A stretch of 43,974 nt of DNA, from positions 1-43,974 of the forward strand of contig JAWXCB010000026.1 of assembly GCA_034440455.1 (NCBI GenBank). Reading direction: 5' to 3'. Position numbers and translations under genes: made by a program. This stretch comes from JAWXCB01 sp034440455 (GTDB taxonomy: Bacteria > Bacteroidota > Bacteroidia > Chitinophagales > CAIOSU01). The stretch's first letter is position 1, and the number at the start of each line of letters is the position of its first letter. The notes below the pieces were generated by a model. The model was not told where the DNA came from. It ran no database searches and was given only the letters and a program-made list of their open reading frames with translations. Below are positions 33,317-42,049 of the stretch, in pieces.

Positions 33317-34162
33317 ATGAGAAAATTCCTGACGGTACAAGTTTTATTTATTGCGCTGTTCGCTCTCAGTTCTCAGGCAACAGCGCAGCAATTGCAGGAT
33401 AGTTGCGAGGAGGCAAGCGCGATTGTTGCAGATACTCAAATTGTAGCGCAGCAAAACAGCGAGCCGTATTTCAATCATGCGGGCAAGGATGAAATTCATC
33501 CGATGCAAACCAATCGCATGCCAGCATTTGTCTTTTATATTATGGTGTTTCAACTCGCGCTGCTTGCGTATCTGCGCAGGGCATTTCCAAAAAGTCTGGA
33601 AGAGATGACGCGCGCGCTCACCAACCTCACGATGGCGCAGCAACTCTACCGCGAGCAGGAACTGACGATGCCTGTTTCAGCGATTTTTTACAACATCAAT
33701 TTTGTGTTCTCAGGAGGCATCTTTCTTTTTTTACTCAACGGACACTTTAGCTGGACGGATATTCCGACTTCCTTTGTTACAATGCTTTTTTTTCTGTGGG
33801 GCGTCATTGTGCTCTACTCGCTCAAATACGGGTCAATGAAATTCATGGCAATTATTTTTCCTTTCGGAAATGAAGTAAATCATTACAACTTCAATTTCTT
33901 TCTTGCGCAAAAAATAATTGGGATATTGCTGATTCCAATCAATCTTTTCATAGCATATTCGCCTGAATCATTTCAGGCTGCACTGATAGTCGTGGCGCTT
34001 ATTCTTCTTGCGCTTTTTATCATAGGCATTGGGTTAAAGGGGTTAGAAATATCGAGAAATCTATTGCAGCATGACGCGCTTCACTATTTTATTTATATTT
34101 TTGCGCTCGAAATAGCACCAGTTTGCATTCTCGTAAAGGTCGTAGTGGAGTGGTTAAGCTGA
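33317..34162 (+). CDS. DUF4271 multi-pass membrane protein
   Basis: The 281-residue protein has a signal-like N-terminus ending TAQQ, a soluble stretch of about 45 residues, then several hydrophobic helices (FYIMVFQLALLAYLRRAF, FSGGIFLFLLNG, FVTMLFFLWGVIVLYSLKYG, IIGILLIPINLFIAYS, LIVVALILLALFIIGIGL, YFIYIFALEIAPVCILVKVV). It matches the DUF4271 pattern, a Bacteroidota-specific family of unknown function. It sits between the Omp85 protein and hemD, and its 3' end overlaps the hemD reading frame. Confidence 0.85.
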   Translation: MRKFLTVQVLFIALFALSSQATAQQLQDSCEEASAIVADTQIVAQQNSEPYFNHAGKDEIHPMQTNRMPAFVFYIMVFQLALLAYLRRAFPKSLEEMTRALTNLTMAQQLYREQELTMPVSAIFYNINFVFSGGIFLFLLNGHFSWTDIPTSFVTMLFFLWGVIVLYSLKYGSMKFMAIIFPFGNEVNHYNFNFFLAQKIIGILLIPINLFIAYSPESFQAALIVVALILLALFIIGIGLKGLEISRNLLQHDALHYFIYIFALEIAPVCILVKVVVEWLS

Positions 34163-34989
34163 AAGCGAAATCCCCAAAGAAAACAATTCCCGTAAAGGTT
34201 GTTGCGCCTGCAAAGCCAGCGGTGAAGATTGCTTACCGGAAGGTAAAGACTATTCTCATCTCCCAACCGAAGCCGGAAACAGAAAAAAATCCCTACTCGG
34301 AATTGGCAGCTAAATACAATGTAAAAATTGAATTCCGCCAATTCATTCAGATTGAGCCAATCCCCGCCAAGGATTTTAGAAAATTTAAAATCGTCCCCAC
34401 AGAATTTTCATCCGTAGTGTTTAATAGCAAAAATGCGATTGACCATTTTTTTCGCATTTGCGAGGAAATGCGGACCAGAATGTCGCAGGAAACAAAATAT
34501 TTCTGTGTCTCAGAAGCGGTTGCGCTTTACTTGCAGAAGTATATTCTTTATAGAAAGCGAAAAGTTTTCTATGGTAATGGAAGAGAGACAGAACTGGTGG
34601 ACCTGATGATGAAGCATAAAGACACCGAGCGTTTCCTGTTGCCTTGCTCCGATGTACATAAAGAAGGGATTTCCGAGTTGATGGAAGGCAAAGGATTGAA
34701 TTTTGAAAAGGCAATTATTTACAAGACAATCAGCAGCGACCTTTCTGATTTGAAGAAAAAATTCAATTATGATGTGATTATCTTCTTCAGCCCTTCTGGG
34801 GTGAAGTCATTGTTTGATAATTTCCCAAAGTTTAAGCAGGAAAAAACGCGTTTAGGAGCATTTGGAAAGACAACGGCAAGAGTTGTGCAAGAGCGTAAGT
34901 TGCATTTAGATATTGAAGCTCCCCTCCCTGAATCGCCCTCTATGGCAAGCGCATTGAACCAATATTTGATGCACTCCAATAAAAAGTAA
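34150..34989 (+). CDS. hemD: uroporphyrinogen-III synthase
   Basis: The protein shows VKTILISQPKPETEKNPYSE, KIEFRQFIQIEPIPAKDFRK, SKNAIDHFFRICEEMRTRM, FFSPSGVKSLFDNFPKFKQ and LGAFGKTTARVVQERKLHLD. These are characteristic of Bacteroidota HemD, which closes hydroxymethylbilane to uroporphyrinogen III in haem and sirohaem synthesis. The start is uncertain. The GTG at 34150 gives 279 residues with a Lys/Ala/Pro-rich leader that other members may lack, and a GTG at 34222 would begin close to the conserved core. Either way no ATG is available. Confidence 0.85.
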   Translation: MVKLKAKSPKKTIPVKVVAPAKPAVKIAYRKVKTILISQPKPETEKNPYSELAAKYNVKIEFRQFIQIEPIPAKDFRKFKIVPTEFSSVVFNSKNAIDHFFRICEEMRTRMSQETKYFCVSEAVALYLQKYILYRKRKVFYGNGRETELVDLMMKHKDTERFLLPCSDVHKEGISELMEGKGLNFEKAIIYKTISSDLSDLKKKFNYDVIIFFSPSGVKSLFDNFPKFKQEKTRLGAFGKTTARVVQERKLHLDIEAPLPESPSMASALNQYLMHSNKK

Positions 34990-35006
34990 GATTCATCGAG
35001 TCCTGA

Positions 35007-35219
35007 ATTTTAGTAGCAATAGCTATTTGCTTTAATATTATAGTAATATTTTTGTTTTTTTTTTTACTTAAAAGATATGGTGATGGTTATGAAACTATTA
35101 TTAATAGAATTGAAAAAAATTACACAAACTGGTATTTACTGTATTATCTGATTGTTATCGCAACCTCACTGTTGCCATACGTTTATTTTTTTTGGAGTAA
35201 AAACCAGCATCTGTTTTAA
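35007..35219 (+). pseudogene. unstarted two-helix membrane ORF (remnant)
   Basis: A frame bounded by TGA (35004) and TAA (35217-35219) reads 70 codons without ATG, GTG or TTG at a sensible place. It contains a hydrophobic segment (ILVAIAICFNIIVIFLFFFLL), the polar LKRYGDGYETIINRIEKNYT and a second helix (WYLLYYLIVIATSLLPYVYF). This helix-loop-helix is hard to explain by chance, and the long T run within codons for Phe could hide a slippage frameshift. I do not recognise the family. Confidence 0.35.
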
Positions 35220-35251
35220 TAGATTTATTCATCAAATTCAAAAAAAGCTAA

Positions 35252-35406
35252 CCCCTTCCGCCCTCGCTCGCGTCCCGCGAGGTAGTAATTTCTTTGCCTC
35301 CGGCATCCCTCGTTATTTAAACTCTGGCATCATCTGTTTTTCAATAAACAAATAGGCAAGATGCCTGATGAATGCTCACTCGCCAAAGGCGAACGAGGGC
35401 GTAGGG
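35252..35406. repeat. large G/C-rich inverted repeat with nested palindromes
   Basis: An arm at 35252-35281 (containing CGCCCTCGCTCGC) is imperfectly complementary to 35379-35406 (containing GCGAACGAGGGCG). Each arm holds its own small perfect palindrome: CTCGCG-TCC-CGCGAG in the left arm and TCGCC-AAA-GGCGA in the right. The 97-base centre is A/T-rich. It resembles a small non-autonomous mobile element or a decayed one. Confidence 0.45.
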
Positions 35407-35523
35407 AGCATGATTTCAGGAGCGCTTCTCCTGCGAACTACGTTTCGCTTTATATTCCCCGGAGGGTTCATTCACTGATGTACGGATATTACTGAACAAG
35501 ACTTCGTGTTGATGTAAAATATT

Positions 35524-35787
35524 CTAGTGAAACGAGTCGGGCAGCCGCGCCCAATCAAACACTTCAACAAGGATAGGGATGTTGCTCTCCTGAATTTTCT
35601 CCTTAATATCAGTAAGCGCATCAGCCGGAAGTTTTTTTAAATCAGCGCTGCGCAACACCAGGTCTAAATCGCTTCCATCATGCGCGCTGCCGCTTACACG
35701 GCTGCCATACGCCCACACTTCAAGCGGAAACTCCACAGTGGAAAACAGGCGTTCCAGCAGCATCCGGTGTTTTTCTTTAAGCAGCAT
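35524..35787 (-). CDS. MNT nucleotidyltransferase (antitoxin of HEPN/MNT pair)
   Basis: The 87-residue protein, from the ATG at 35787, has the minimal nucleotidyltransferase signature GSRVSGSAHDGSDLDL with G28, S29, D40 and D42. LVEVFDWARLPDSF follows near the end. MNT proteins of this type inactivate their HEPN partner by nucleotide transfer. The start overlaps the HEPN gene end by 11 bases. A longer start at 35829 would add 14 residues read from the neighbouring gene and was rejected. Confidence 0.85.
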   Translation of the reverse strand: MLLKEKHRMLLERLFSTVEFPLEVWAYGSRVSGSAHDGSDLDLVLRSADLKKLPADALTDIKEKIQESNIPILVEVFDWARLPDSFH

Positions 35788-36199
35788 GTTGTTGTTTAAT
35801 GATGGTAGAAAGCGCAGCGGCATCTGCAATGAATTGCGGAAGCAGCGTTAATGTTTTTTCTGCAAAGTTCACCCCGTAATCATGCGCTGTTGTATTTCGA
35901 TTATCGCGATCAAGCAGCCACCGTTCACAAACTTCGTCTGTGAGAATATTCCGCAATACTGCATGGCGGAAAACATCTTTAAAATTCAGTTGGTCAACAG
36001 CTTGGGAAGAATGGAAATACGGCTTCAGCAGTTTACGTAAAAGCTTTCCGCTCTGCTCAAGGATAATCTCAAACTCTTTCACACACGCTGAACGATACAT
36101 GTCATACTCAATATGTTCCGGATTCGCTTCTAACAAAAGCGAGTGTGCTTTTTCCAGCGTGCTGATGCAGCGGTCATAAAAAGTAGTGTCAATCTTCAT
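35777..36199 (-). CDS. HEPN-domain RNase-like toxin (HI0074-like)
   Basis: The 140-residue helical protein has LLEANPEHIEYDMYRSACVK and ILTDEVCERWLLDRDNRNTT, and carries the RX4H motif R101-NTTA-H106 followed by DYGVNF. This is the HEPN active site of HI0074-type proteins, which can act as RNases and are paired with MNT proteins. Gene order HEPN then MNT with overlapping ends is the typical arrangement, predicting a functional toxin-antitoxin module. Confidence 0.87.
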   Translation of the reverse strand: MKIDTTFYDRCISTLEKAHSLLLEANPEHIEYDMYRSACVKEFEIILEQSGKLLRKLLKPYFHSSQAVDQLNFKDVFRHAVLRNILTDEVCERWLLDRDNRNTTAHDYGVNFAEKTLTLLPQFIADAAALSTIIKQQHAA

Positions 36200-36258
36200 T
36201 TTTGGACGATTTCCCGATTGTCAAGTTATGGAGTTCTCTGCAAATTATTATCACAGAA

Positions 36259-37887
36259 TCATAAATCCAACCCCCACTTCTTCGCATTCGCTTTCGCGCT
36301 TTCATAGCCCGCATCCGCATGGCGGATAACCCCGATTGCCGGGTCGTTATGCAGCACTCTTCTTAATCTTTTCTCCGCATCGTCAGTGCCATCGGCAACA
36401 ATCACCATCCCGGCATGCAGCGAATAGCCGATGCCCACACCACCGCCATGATGAAATGAAACCCAGCTTGCGCCACCGGCAGTGTTGATGAGGGCGTTGA
36501 GAATAGGCCAGTCGGCAATGGCATCAGAGCCATCAAGCATGTTTTCCGTTTCGCGGTTGGGTGAGGCAACTGAACCTGTATCAAGATGGTCGCGCCCGAT
36601 AACGATGGGCGCTTTCACTTTTCCTGATTTCACTAAGTTATTAAACGCCACGCCCGCTTTTTCGCGCTCGCCCATTCCCAGCCAGCAAATACGCGCGGGC
36701 AATCCCTGGAATGCGATTTTCTCACGCGCCATCTTTAGCCAGCGGGCGAGTCCTTTGTTTTCGGGGAACAGTTTCAGTAATTCCGCATCCGTAGTATAAA
36801 TATCTTCAGGGTCGCCCGACAAAGCCACCCAGCGGAACGGTCCTTTGCCTTCGCAAAACAACGGACGCACATAAGCGGGCACAAATCCCGGGAAGTCGAA
36901 TGCATTTTGCACGCCTCGTTTATCTTTTGCCTGCCCGCGAATGTTGTTTCCGTAATCAAACGTAATTGCTCCGCGCTTTTGCAATTCCAGCATGAGTTGA
37001 ACGTGACGCGCAATCGTGTCAAGCGAAAGTTCTCTATATCGCTCCGGATTTTTTTCACGCAAACTTTTCGCTTCTTCCACGCTCATGTTTTGCGGAAAGT
37101 AGCCGATGAGTTCATCATGCGCTGATGTTTGGTCGGTGAGCGTGTCGGGGGTGATATTCTTCTCCAACATTCGTTGCAATAAATCCACCGCGTTGCATAC
37201 GATGCCGATGGAAACAGCTTGTTGTTTTTCTTTTGCTTCCAACGCCCAGCGGATTCCTTCATCAATGTCGTGTGTCATTTTATCGAGGTAGCGCGTTTCG
37301 ATTCTTTTTTTCACACGCCATTCTTCCATCTCGGCAGCAAGACACACGCCTTCGTTCATCGTGATTGCGAGCGGCTGCGCTCCGCCCATGCCGCCAAGAC
37401 CTGCGGTGACATTGAGTTTGCCTTTTAATGAACCGTTGAAATGTTTTTCAGCGAGCGACAAATAGGTTTCATACGTGCCCTGCACGATGCCCTGTGAGCC
37501 GATATAAATCCACGAGCCGGCTGTCATCTGCCCAAACATGATGAGACCTTTTGCTTCCAACTCGCGGAAGTGCTCCCATGTTGCCCATCTGCCCACGAGA
37601 TTTGAATTGGCGATTATCACTCTGGGCGCGTCTTTGTGCGAGCGCAGCACACCAACAGGTTTTCCCGACTGCACGAGCAGCGTTTCATCATCATTCAATT
37701 CTTTGAGTGCCTTCACGATTTTATGAAAGCACTCCCAATTGCGGGCGGCTTTGCCGGTGCCGCCATACACGATGAGTTCATCAGGTTTTTCGGCAACATC
37801 AGGGTCGAGGTTGTTGTGCAACATGCGCAATGCCGCCTCTTGTATCCAGCCTTTGCAGGAAAGTTGGGTGCCAGTGGGTGCTTTCAT
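36259..37887 (-). CDS. hutU: urocanate hydratase
   Basis: The 542-residue protein has the expected sequence throughout: KPDELIVYGGTGKAARNWEC, VLRSHKDAPRVIIANSNLVG, GQMTAGSWIYIGSQGIVQGT, AGLGGMGGAQPLAITMNEGV, ALSGDPEDIYTTDAELLKLF and MVIVADGTDDAEKRLRRVLH. It hydrates urocanate to imidazolonepropionate in histidine degradation, using bound NAD. It is alone: no hutH, hutI or hutG flanks it. Downstream (minus) lies the HEPN/MNT pair; upstream is a repeat-rich gap. Confidence 0.95.
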   Translation of the reverse strand: MKAPTGTQLSCKGWIQEAALRMLHNNLDPDVAEKPDELIVYGGTGKAARNWECFHKIVKALKELNDDETLLVQSGKPVGVLRSHKDAPRVIIANSNLVGRWATWEHFRELEAKGLIMFGQMTAGSWIYIGSQGIVQGTYETYLSLAEKHFNGSLKGKLNVTAGLGGMGGAQPLAITMNEGVCLAAEMEEWRVKKRIETRYLDKMTHDIDEGIRWALEAKEKQQAVSIGIVCNAVDLLQRMLEKNITPDTLTDQTSAHDELIGYFPQNMSVEEAKSLREKNPERYRELSLDTIARHVQLMLELQKRGAITFDYGNNIRGQAKDKRGVQNAFDFPGFVPAYVRPLFCEGKGPFRWVALSGDPEDIYTTDAELLKLFPENKGLARWLKMAREKIAFQGLPARICWLGMGEREKAGVAFNNLVKSGKVKAPIVIGRDHLDTGSVASPNRETENMLDGSDAIADWPILNALINTAGGASWVSFHHGGGVGIGYSLHAGMVIVADGTDDAEKRLRRVLHNDPAIGVIRHADAGYESAKANAKKWGLDL

Positions 37888-37890
37888 GTA

Positions 37891-37974
37891 GATAGTTTGA
37901 AGTTTAAAGGATAAAGTTTGAAGTTACCCGGAACATTCTTTTCGTTTCAACTCCAAACTTCAAATTTCAAACTT
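37891..37974. repeat. AAACTTCAAA-type inverted repeats, copy 2
   Basis: Two GTTTGAAGTT units (about 37895 and 37916) face AAACTTCAAA and ATTTCAAACTT units (about 37955-37974) across a 30-base loop. The units are related to those at 25019-25056. They lie in the 188-base gap upstream of hutU and may influence its transcription. Confidence 0.45.
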
Positions 37975-38075
37975 TACACTGATGTATGTGCCGCCAGAAA
38001 GACTGTTCCCCTTTTGATGTGAACGCTACTAATAAAAGCGCTAAAGAAATGAGGTAAGTACGCGCCAAATTGTTG

Positions 38076-38699
38076 TTAATCTTTCTCTGCTATTCTCCTC
38101 ACCCCTTCACTGCCCGTGCTGTTGAAATAAATTTTTATCAGCGCGGTGTCATTAAGAAAGTTGATGGTTTCGATGTCAATCGTGGTGATGTCAAGCCCGG
38201 TGCGCGCGCGGAGGTCGCTTAGAAGAAGTTGGGAGTTTTCGGGTTTGATGTTTTCAATCTTTTCGTAGGTGATTACTTTGAAGCCCTGCGGGGTATTGAA
38301 CCAGATTTTTTCGAGGAAAAAAATGAGTGCGAGCACGGTGATGTCAGCAGCGAGGGTAACGTCCAAGCCCATGTTTGCAGATGAGAGCGCATTAATTATA
38401 GCAATCACAATCACGGTAAAGAGATAGGTCATCTCTTTAATCGGAACAGTAATGGTGCGGTAGCGCAAAATGCCGAAGAGGGCAAATAACCCGAAGCCAA
38501 GCCCTACGCTCATTTCGAGTGAACCCATGAAAAAGCATACGAGGAATACAAGCACGTTGAAGACAATGAAGGTGAACACGTAATCTTTATCGCGCCTGCG
38601 CGGATAATAGAGCAAGCCGATGAGCAAAAAAACAACCGCGAGGTCAAGCGCGAGTTTCAGTAAAAACTGGATGAGTGGTGGTTGGTCGTAAAGGTTCAT
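38076..38699 (-). CDS. DUF4956 membrane protein
   Basis: The 207-residue protein has four hydrophobic segments in its first 130 residues (FLLKLALDLAVVFLLIGLLY, YVFTFIVFNVLVFLVCFFMG, LGFGLFALFGILRYRT, YLFTVIVIAIINALSS plus ITVLALIFFLEKIWF). A cytosolic C-terminal domain follows (ITYEKIENIKPENSQLLLSD ... FLNDTALIKIYFN). DUF4956 proteins are the usual partners of VTC-domain polyphosphate polymerases. It overlaps the VTC gene by four bases (ATGA). Confidence 0.85.
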   Translation of the reverse strand: MNLYDQPPLIQFLLKLALDLAVVFLLIGLLYYPRRRDKDYVFTFIVFNVLVFLVCFFMGSLEMSVGLGFGLFALFGILRYRTITVPIKEMTYLFTVIVIAIINALSSANMGLDVTLAADITVLALIFFLEKIWFNTPQGFKVITYEKIENIKPENSQLLLSDLRARTGLDITTIDIETINFLNDTALIKIYFNSTGSEGVRRIAEKD

Positions 38700-39445
38700 G
38701 CCATCATTTTTTCAAGGCGGTGCAAGCCTTCTTTGAAGCGGTTTGCTTTGGCGGGTTTGTGGAGCATGGAAATGCCTAAGCAATATTTGCTGACAGATGC
38801 CGGGCGAATGCCGAGCCGGTGCTGAAGGAGAAAAAACGGAGATTCGGGATTGAATTTCTTTTGCTTCACTTCGGTGATTGCGATGCCTTCAAGGTGTTTT
38901 GAATTGCCGTTAAATTTAAAATGAATGTCGGTATCAAACGTGACTTTCTCAGAACCATCGCGGTGGATAAGCGTGATTCTGTTTAGCGCCACTGACAGTG
39001 TTGGAAGAAGCGTGTCGGGATTGAGCGTTGTTTCGCTACGAACGATTTCTTTTAAAGCATCGGGCAGCGGCACTTGCATGGCGGCAACAGGCGCACGCAG
39101 TTTGTGATTTCTGCCTATGTTGTTTTTTGTTTTGATTTCAAAAAATGTCGTGTTGCTGTCCGTGTAAGTGCGGTAGCGGATTTTGTGGCGATGCCCCAAG
39201 CCGCGATGATGGTCGTTGAATAATTTGAAATCTGGCGTGTCGAAATAAAGCGATTCATAGCGAAAAATCCGCCTGCCATGCAATTCAAGAATATGATAAT
39301 GCGCGGGAAGCTGCTCGAATAGTTGCGTCAACACACGCGCTGGAAAAATGGATTTTGAATCAAGCCGCTCAGAAAAATTCAACCGTTCCAACTCGGTGAG
39401 TGAAACGGGCTGAAAGTGATTGAAAGAAGGAGCAAGCAGTTCCAT
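38696..39445 (-). CDS. VTC-domain polyphosphate polymerase
   Basis: The 249-residue protein shows FSERLDSKSIFPARVLTQLF, YESLYFDTPDFKLFNDHHRG, GHRHKIRYRTYTDSNTTFFE with the tunnel basic residues R/K, IKTKNNIGRNHK, RITLIHRDGSEKVTFDTDIH and ITEVKQKKFNPES. These fit the triphosphate-tunnel VTC polymerase fold, which extends polyphosphate from ATP. It is soluble, so the DUF4956 protein downstream likely anchors or regulates it at the membrane. Confidence 0.85.
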   Translation of the reverse strand: MELLAPSFNHFQPVSLTELERLNFSERLDSKSIFPARVLTQLFEQLPAHYHILELHGRRIFRYESLYFDTPDFKLFNDHHRGLGHRHKIRYRTYTDSNTTFFEIKTKNNIGRNHKLRAPVAAMQVPLPDALKEIVRSETTLNPDTLLPTLSVALNRITLIHRDGSEKVTFDTDIHFKFNGNSKHLEGIAITEVKQKKFNPESPFFLLQHRLGIRPASVSKYCLGISMLHKPAKANRFKEGLHRLEKMMA

Positions 39446-39558
39446 TACACGCTAAAAATAATGATTCGTAAAATAATATACCGATTTGACGAACTTGGCA
39501 AGCGTTTTCAATCCTAAAAAACTTACCTATTCGCAACCGGCAATTTTTTGACAAGTAC

Positions 39559-41807
39559 TTGCTTATCGGCTTTGCCGCCATGGCGGGACTGCTGCTGTTT
39601 TATTTTTCACCTTACATTCTTCATCTCAACGATACGCTGTTGTCCGCATCGGGAGATGGTCTAAAAAATTTTTATACACTCGCTTATTATGTGAAATACG
39701 ACTCGGGATTTTGGTTCACGGGCATGCTTTATCCTTATGGTGAGCATGTCATTTCACCGACAACCAGCCGTTGCTTGCCTTCCTGCTTGGAATTATCCAG
39801 CGGCATTTTTTTGATGTAAGCGAATACTTAGCAGGCATTGTAAATGGGCTGCTGTTTTTGAATTTCTTCTTGTGTGGGTTCTTTCTCTACAAAACGCTGC
39901 TATTGCTCCGCCTGCCGCAGAGTTACTCCATGCTGTGCGCCATCCTGATTACCTGCATTTCACCAACCATTGCCAGAATGCCCGGGCATTTCAGTTTGTC
40001 TTACAGCAGCATTCTTACCGCAACGATTTATCTGATTGTGCTGAACGCAACGACAAATAATAATGGGAAACGCTATCGCATCGCATTTTTTCTGGCGCTC
40101 ATTTCCTTCCTGTCCGCATGGCTGCACCCCTATTGGGTAATCATTACCGGCATGATGATTTTGAGTTTTTGCTTTGTGCAATTTCTTTCTGAAAAAAAAA
40201 TCTCCTTGCCTTTATTGCTTGCAGGAATTGCAGGTCCGCTGTTGTTCAAAATCGCGCTCTTGCTTACCGACCCCGTTGTTGACCGCCCGCAAGACCCGTG
40301 GGGCGCGAGGCACTATGCCGCCTGGACATCTTCTGTTTTTTTTCCGCAAGTTGAATTTTATGACCCGCTGCGCGAACTCTTGCATATCAGAAAAGCAGAG
40401 TGGGAGGGGATTGCATTCGTAGGGTTAGCCGGAATGTTTTTCTTAGTAGTGCTTGCCGTGAAAATTTTTCGCAAGGGCAGAAAAAAACAAAACTTACTGA
40501 AAGCATTGCCGGGCTCTCCTGCGCTACGCCAACTTTTCATTGCCGGAATCCTGATTTTGCTGCTTGCAATGTTCATCCCGTTTCGCTGGGGCATGGATGC
40601 GGTATTTTACAAAATCCCTTTTTTAAATCAATTCCGTTCGCTTGGCAGATTTGCTTGGGCGTTTTATTTCATTTTCACCATCTATTACTCTTATGGATTT
40701 TGGATGCTGCTGCGCAAAATCAGCATGAAAAAAGGAAGGGTTGCTTTTGCGCTTTGCGCGGGAATTCTTTTTCTCGCGTGGTTTTCAGACCTGCATTTTT
40801 CACTGCAAGGAGCACGGGCAAGTATTGGAGCTTATGGCGGCAATAATGTATTGGTTGAAAATGAGCGTATTGCAGATTTGCTTAAAACATCTGGTTACAC
40901 CCCCGCAGATTTTCAGGCTGCGCTTCCTTATCCTATTCCGGCTGATGGCTCTGAGAAACTGTGGTTTTCAGGCGACTGGCTCACAAAATGGTCGTCTTTA
41001 TCTTACTCTTATCAAACAGGCGCTCCGGTTTTAGGGTGCATCATGTCAAGAACATCCATCAGTCGCACGTTGAATCTTATCAGCCTTGCAGGCTCTGATT
41101 ATTCAGAGAAAAAAATTGTGCAAGATTTTCCTTCGCGCCTGCCCATCTTAGTAATTGCGCCAGCGCAAGTTGATACGGTAAGCCCTTTAATAAAAAGATG
41201 CAGGGAAATTGCCCGCAAGGAGGAAATGATTCTTTACATCCTCGCTATAGATAGTTTGGAGAAGAAACCGTTTTTCGGGAATCATTTCGCGAACTCAGTG
41301 AGGCAAAATTTTATTCAAACAGGGAATTATTACGCAAGCGCAAAAGCCGACAAAGTTTTTTATTGGACGAATGAAAACATGGCGCATGATTTTTCCGGCT
41401 CAGATGAAAAAATCAACCTGCTTGAGAAGCAGAAATTTGAGATGAAGAATCTTGACTCTTCATCGTATCTAATGAGTTGCTGGATAAAAGTGACGCCATT
41501 CGGCAACAAGGTCCCTTATTTTTCAATCATTGAATATGATGCAGTTGGAAAAAATATCAGCGAACAATCTATCAGGGCAGATAAGGTTGACCAGTTAGAT
41601 GTGCATGGCGACTGGGTGCGGTTTGAATATTTAATCATTCCAAATCCTGCTGCGCAAAAGATGGAAATTGAAATAAAAGGCAAAAAAACAATCATTGACC
41701 ACTTTTTGCTCAAGCCGCTGGATGTCAGGGTGGTAGTGTTTCCTGAAAAACTTCCGGGAAAAGCGCTTTACGATAACTTTCTTGCAGATATTTCCCCCGG
41801 CTTTTAA
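39559..41807 (+). pseudogene. GT-C-like multi-pass membrane protein broken by a one-base deletion
   Basis: The 5' part encodes YFSPYILHLNDTLLSASGDG and YPYGEHVI. Then the frame shifts at about 39754, and the main part continues in the next frame with LAFLLGIIQRHFFDVSEYLA and at least nine hydrophobic helices. At the junction, inserting one base into ATTTCACC gives VIFTDNQPLLAFLLGI, the expected wording of this family of large membrane proteins. Restored length is about 749 residues (from the TTG at 39559). The C-terminal ~150 residues form a soluble beta-rich domain. It is GT-C or YfhO-like by topology, with role unknown. The start itself is uncertain. Confidence 0.75.
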
Positions 41808-41829
41808 TCCATTTCGTCAAATTACTTCT

Positions 41830-41837
41830 TAAATTTG
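41830..41837 (+). promoter_or_regulatory. candidate -7 box for tRNA-Gln
   Basis: TAAATTTG matches the Bacteroidota -7 consensus exactly and ends ten bases before the tRNA, the same octamer as at 27612 before the CAU tRNA. The -33 region has no TTG. Confidence 0.6.
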
Positions 41838-41846
41838 CCCCGCATT

Positions 41847-41917
41847 TGGCCTATTGTGTAATGGTAGCACAGCAGCCTTTGGAGCTGTTAGTCTTGGTTC
41901 GAATCCAGGTAGGCCAG
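41847..41917 (+). tRNA. tRNA-Gln (UUG)
   Basis: The 71-base gene has acceptor stem TGGCCTA/TAGGCCA with discriminator G. The D arm starts TTGTGTAATGGTAGCACA, the anticodon loop is CTTTGGA (anticodon TTG), and the T arm is TTGGTTCGAATCCAG. The 3' CCA is not encoded. The U1-A72 pair of the acceptor is typical of tRNA-Gln. Confidence 0.95.
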
Positions 41918-41988
41918 CAATTTTTCAGTAGCAGGAAGCAGTCGCAACGGCAGCATTTACCCTCCCGAATTTTATTGATGTCAAGTGC

Positions 41989-42019
41989 TTGCACCTTGTA
42001 ATTAATTCATTTAACTTCG
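41989..42019 (+). promoter_or_regulatory. candidate promoter for prs
   Basis: TTG at 41989-41991 and TAACTTCG at 42012-42019 are 20 bases apart, close to the Bacteroidota -33/-7 spacing. The -7 differs from TAnnTTTG at one position. It would give a leader of about 25 bases before the ATG at 42050 and drive prs with the L25 gene. Confidence 0.45.
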
Positions 42020-42049
42020 CAGTCCTTTAAAAGAAGCAGCCCATTCTCA

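Larger units (their letters stand above)
34990..35523. other. 534-base gene-poor region
   Basis: Only hemD and the MNT gene flank this stretch. It contains an 11-base T run at about 35055-35065, an unstarted two-helix reading frame (35007-35219), and a large G/C-rich inverted repeat (35252-35406). No standard RNA gene, terminator or complete gene is recognisable. The mix of decayed coding sequence and repeats suggests a site of past insertion or deletion. Confidence 0.45.

Noticed and set aside
36259..37887. Histidine-degradation operon
   Set aside because: Only hutU is present; neighbouring genes are unrelated.
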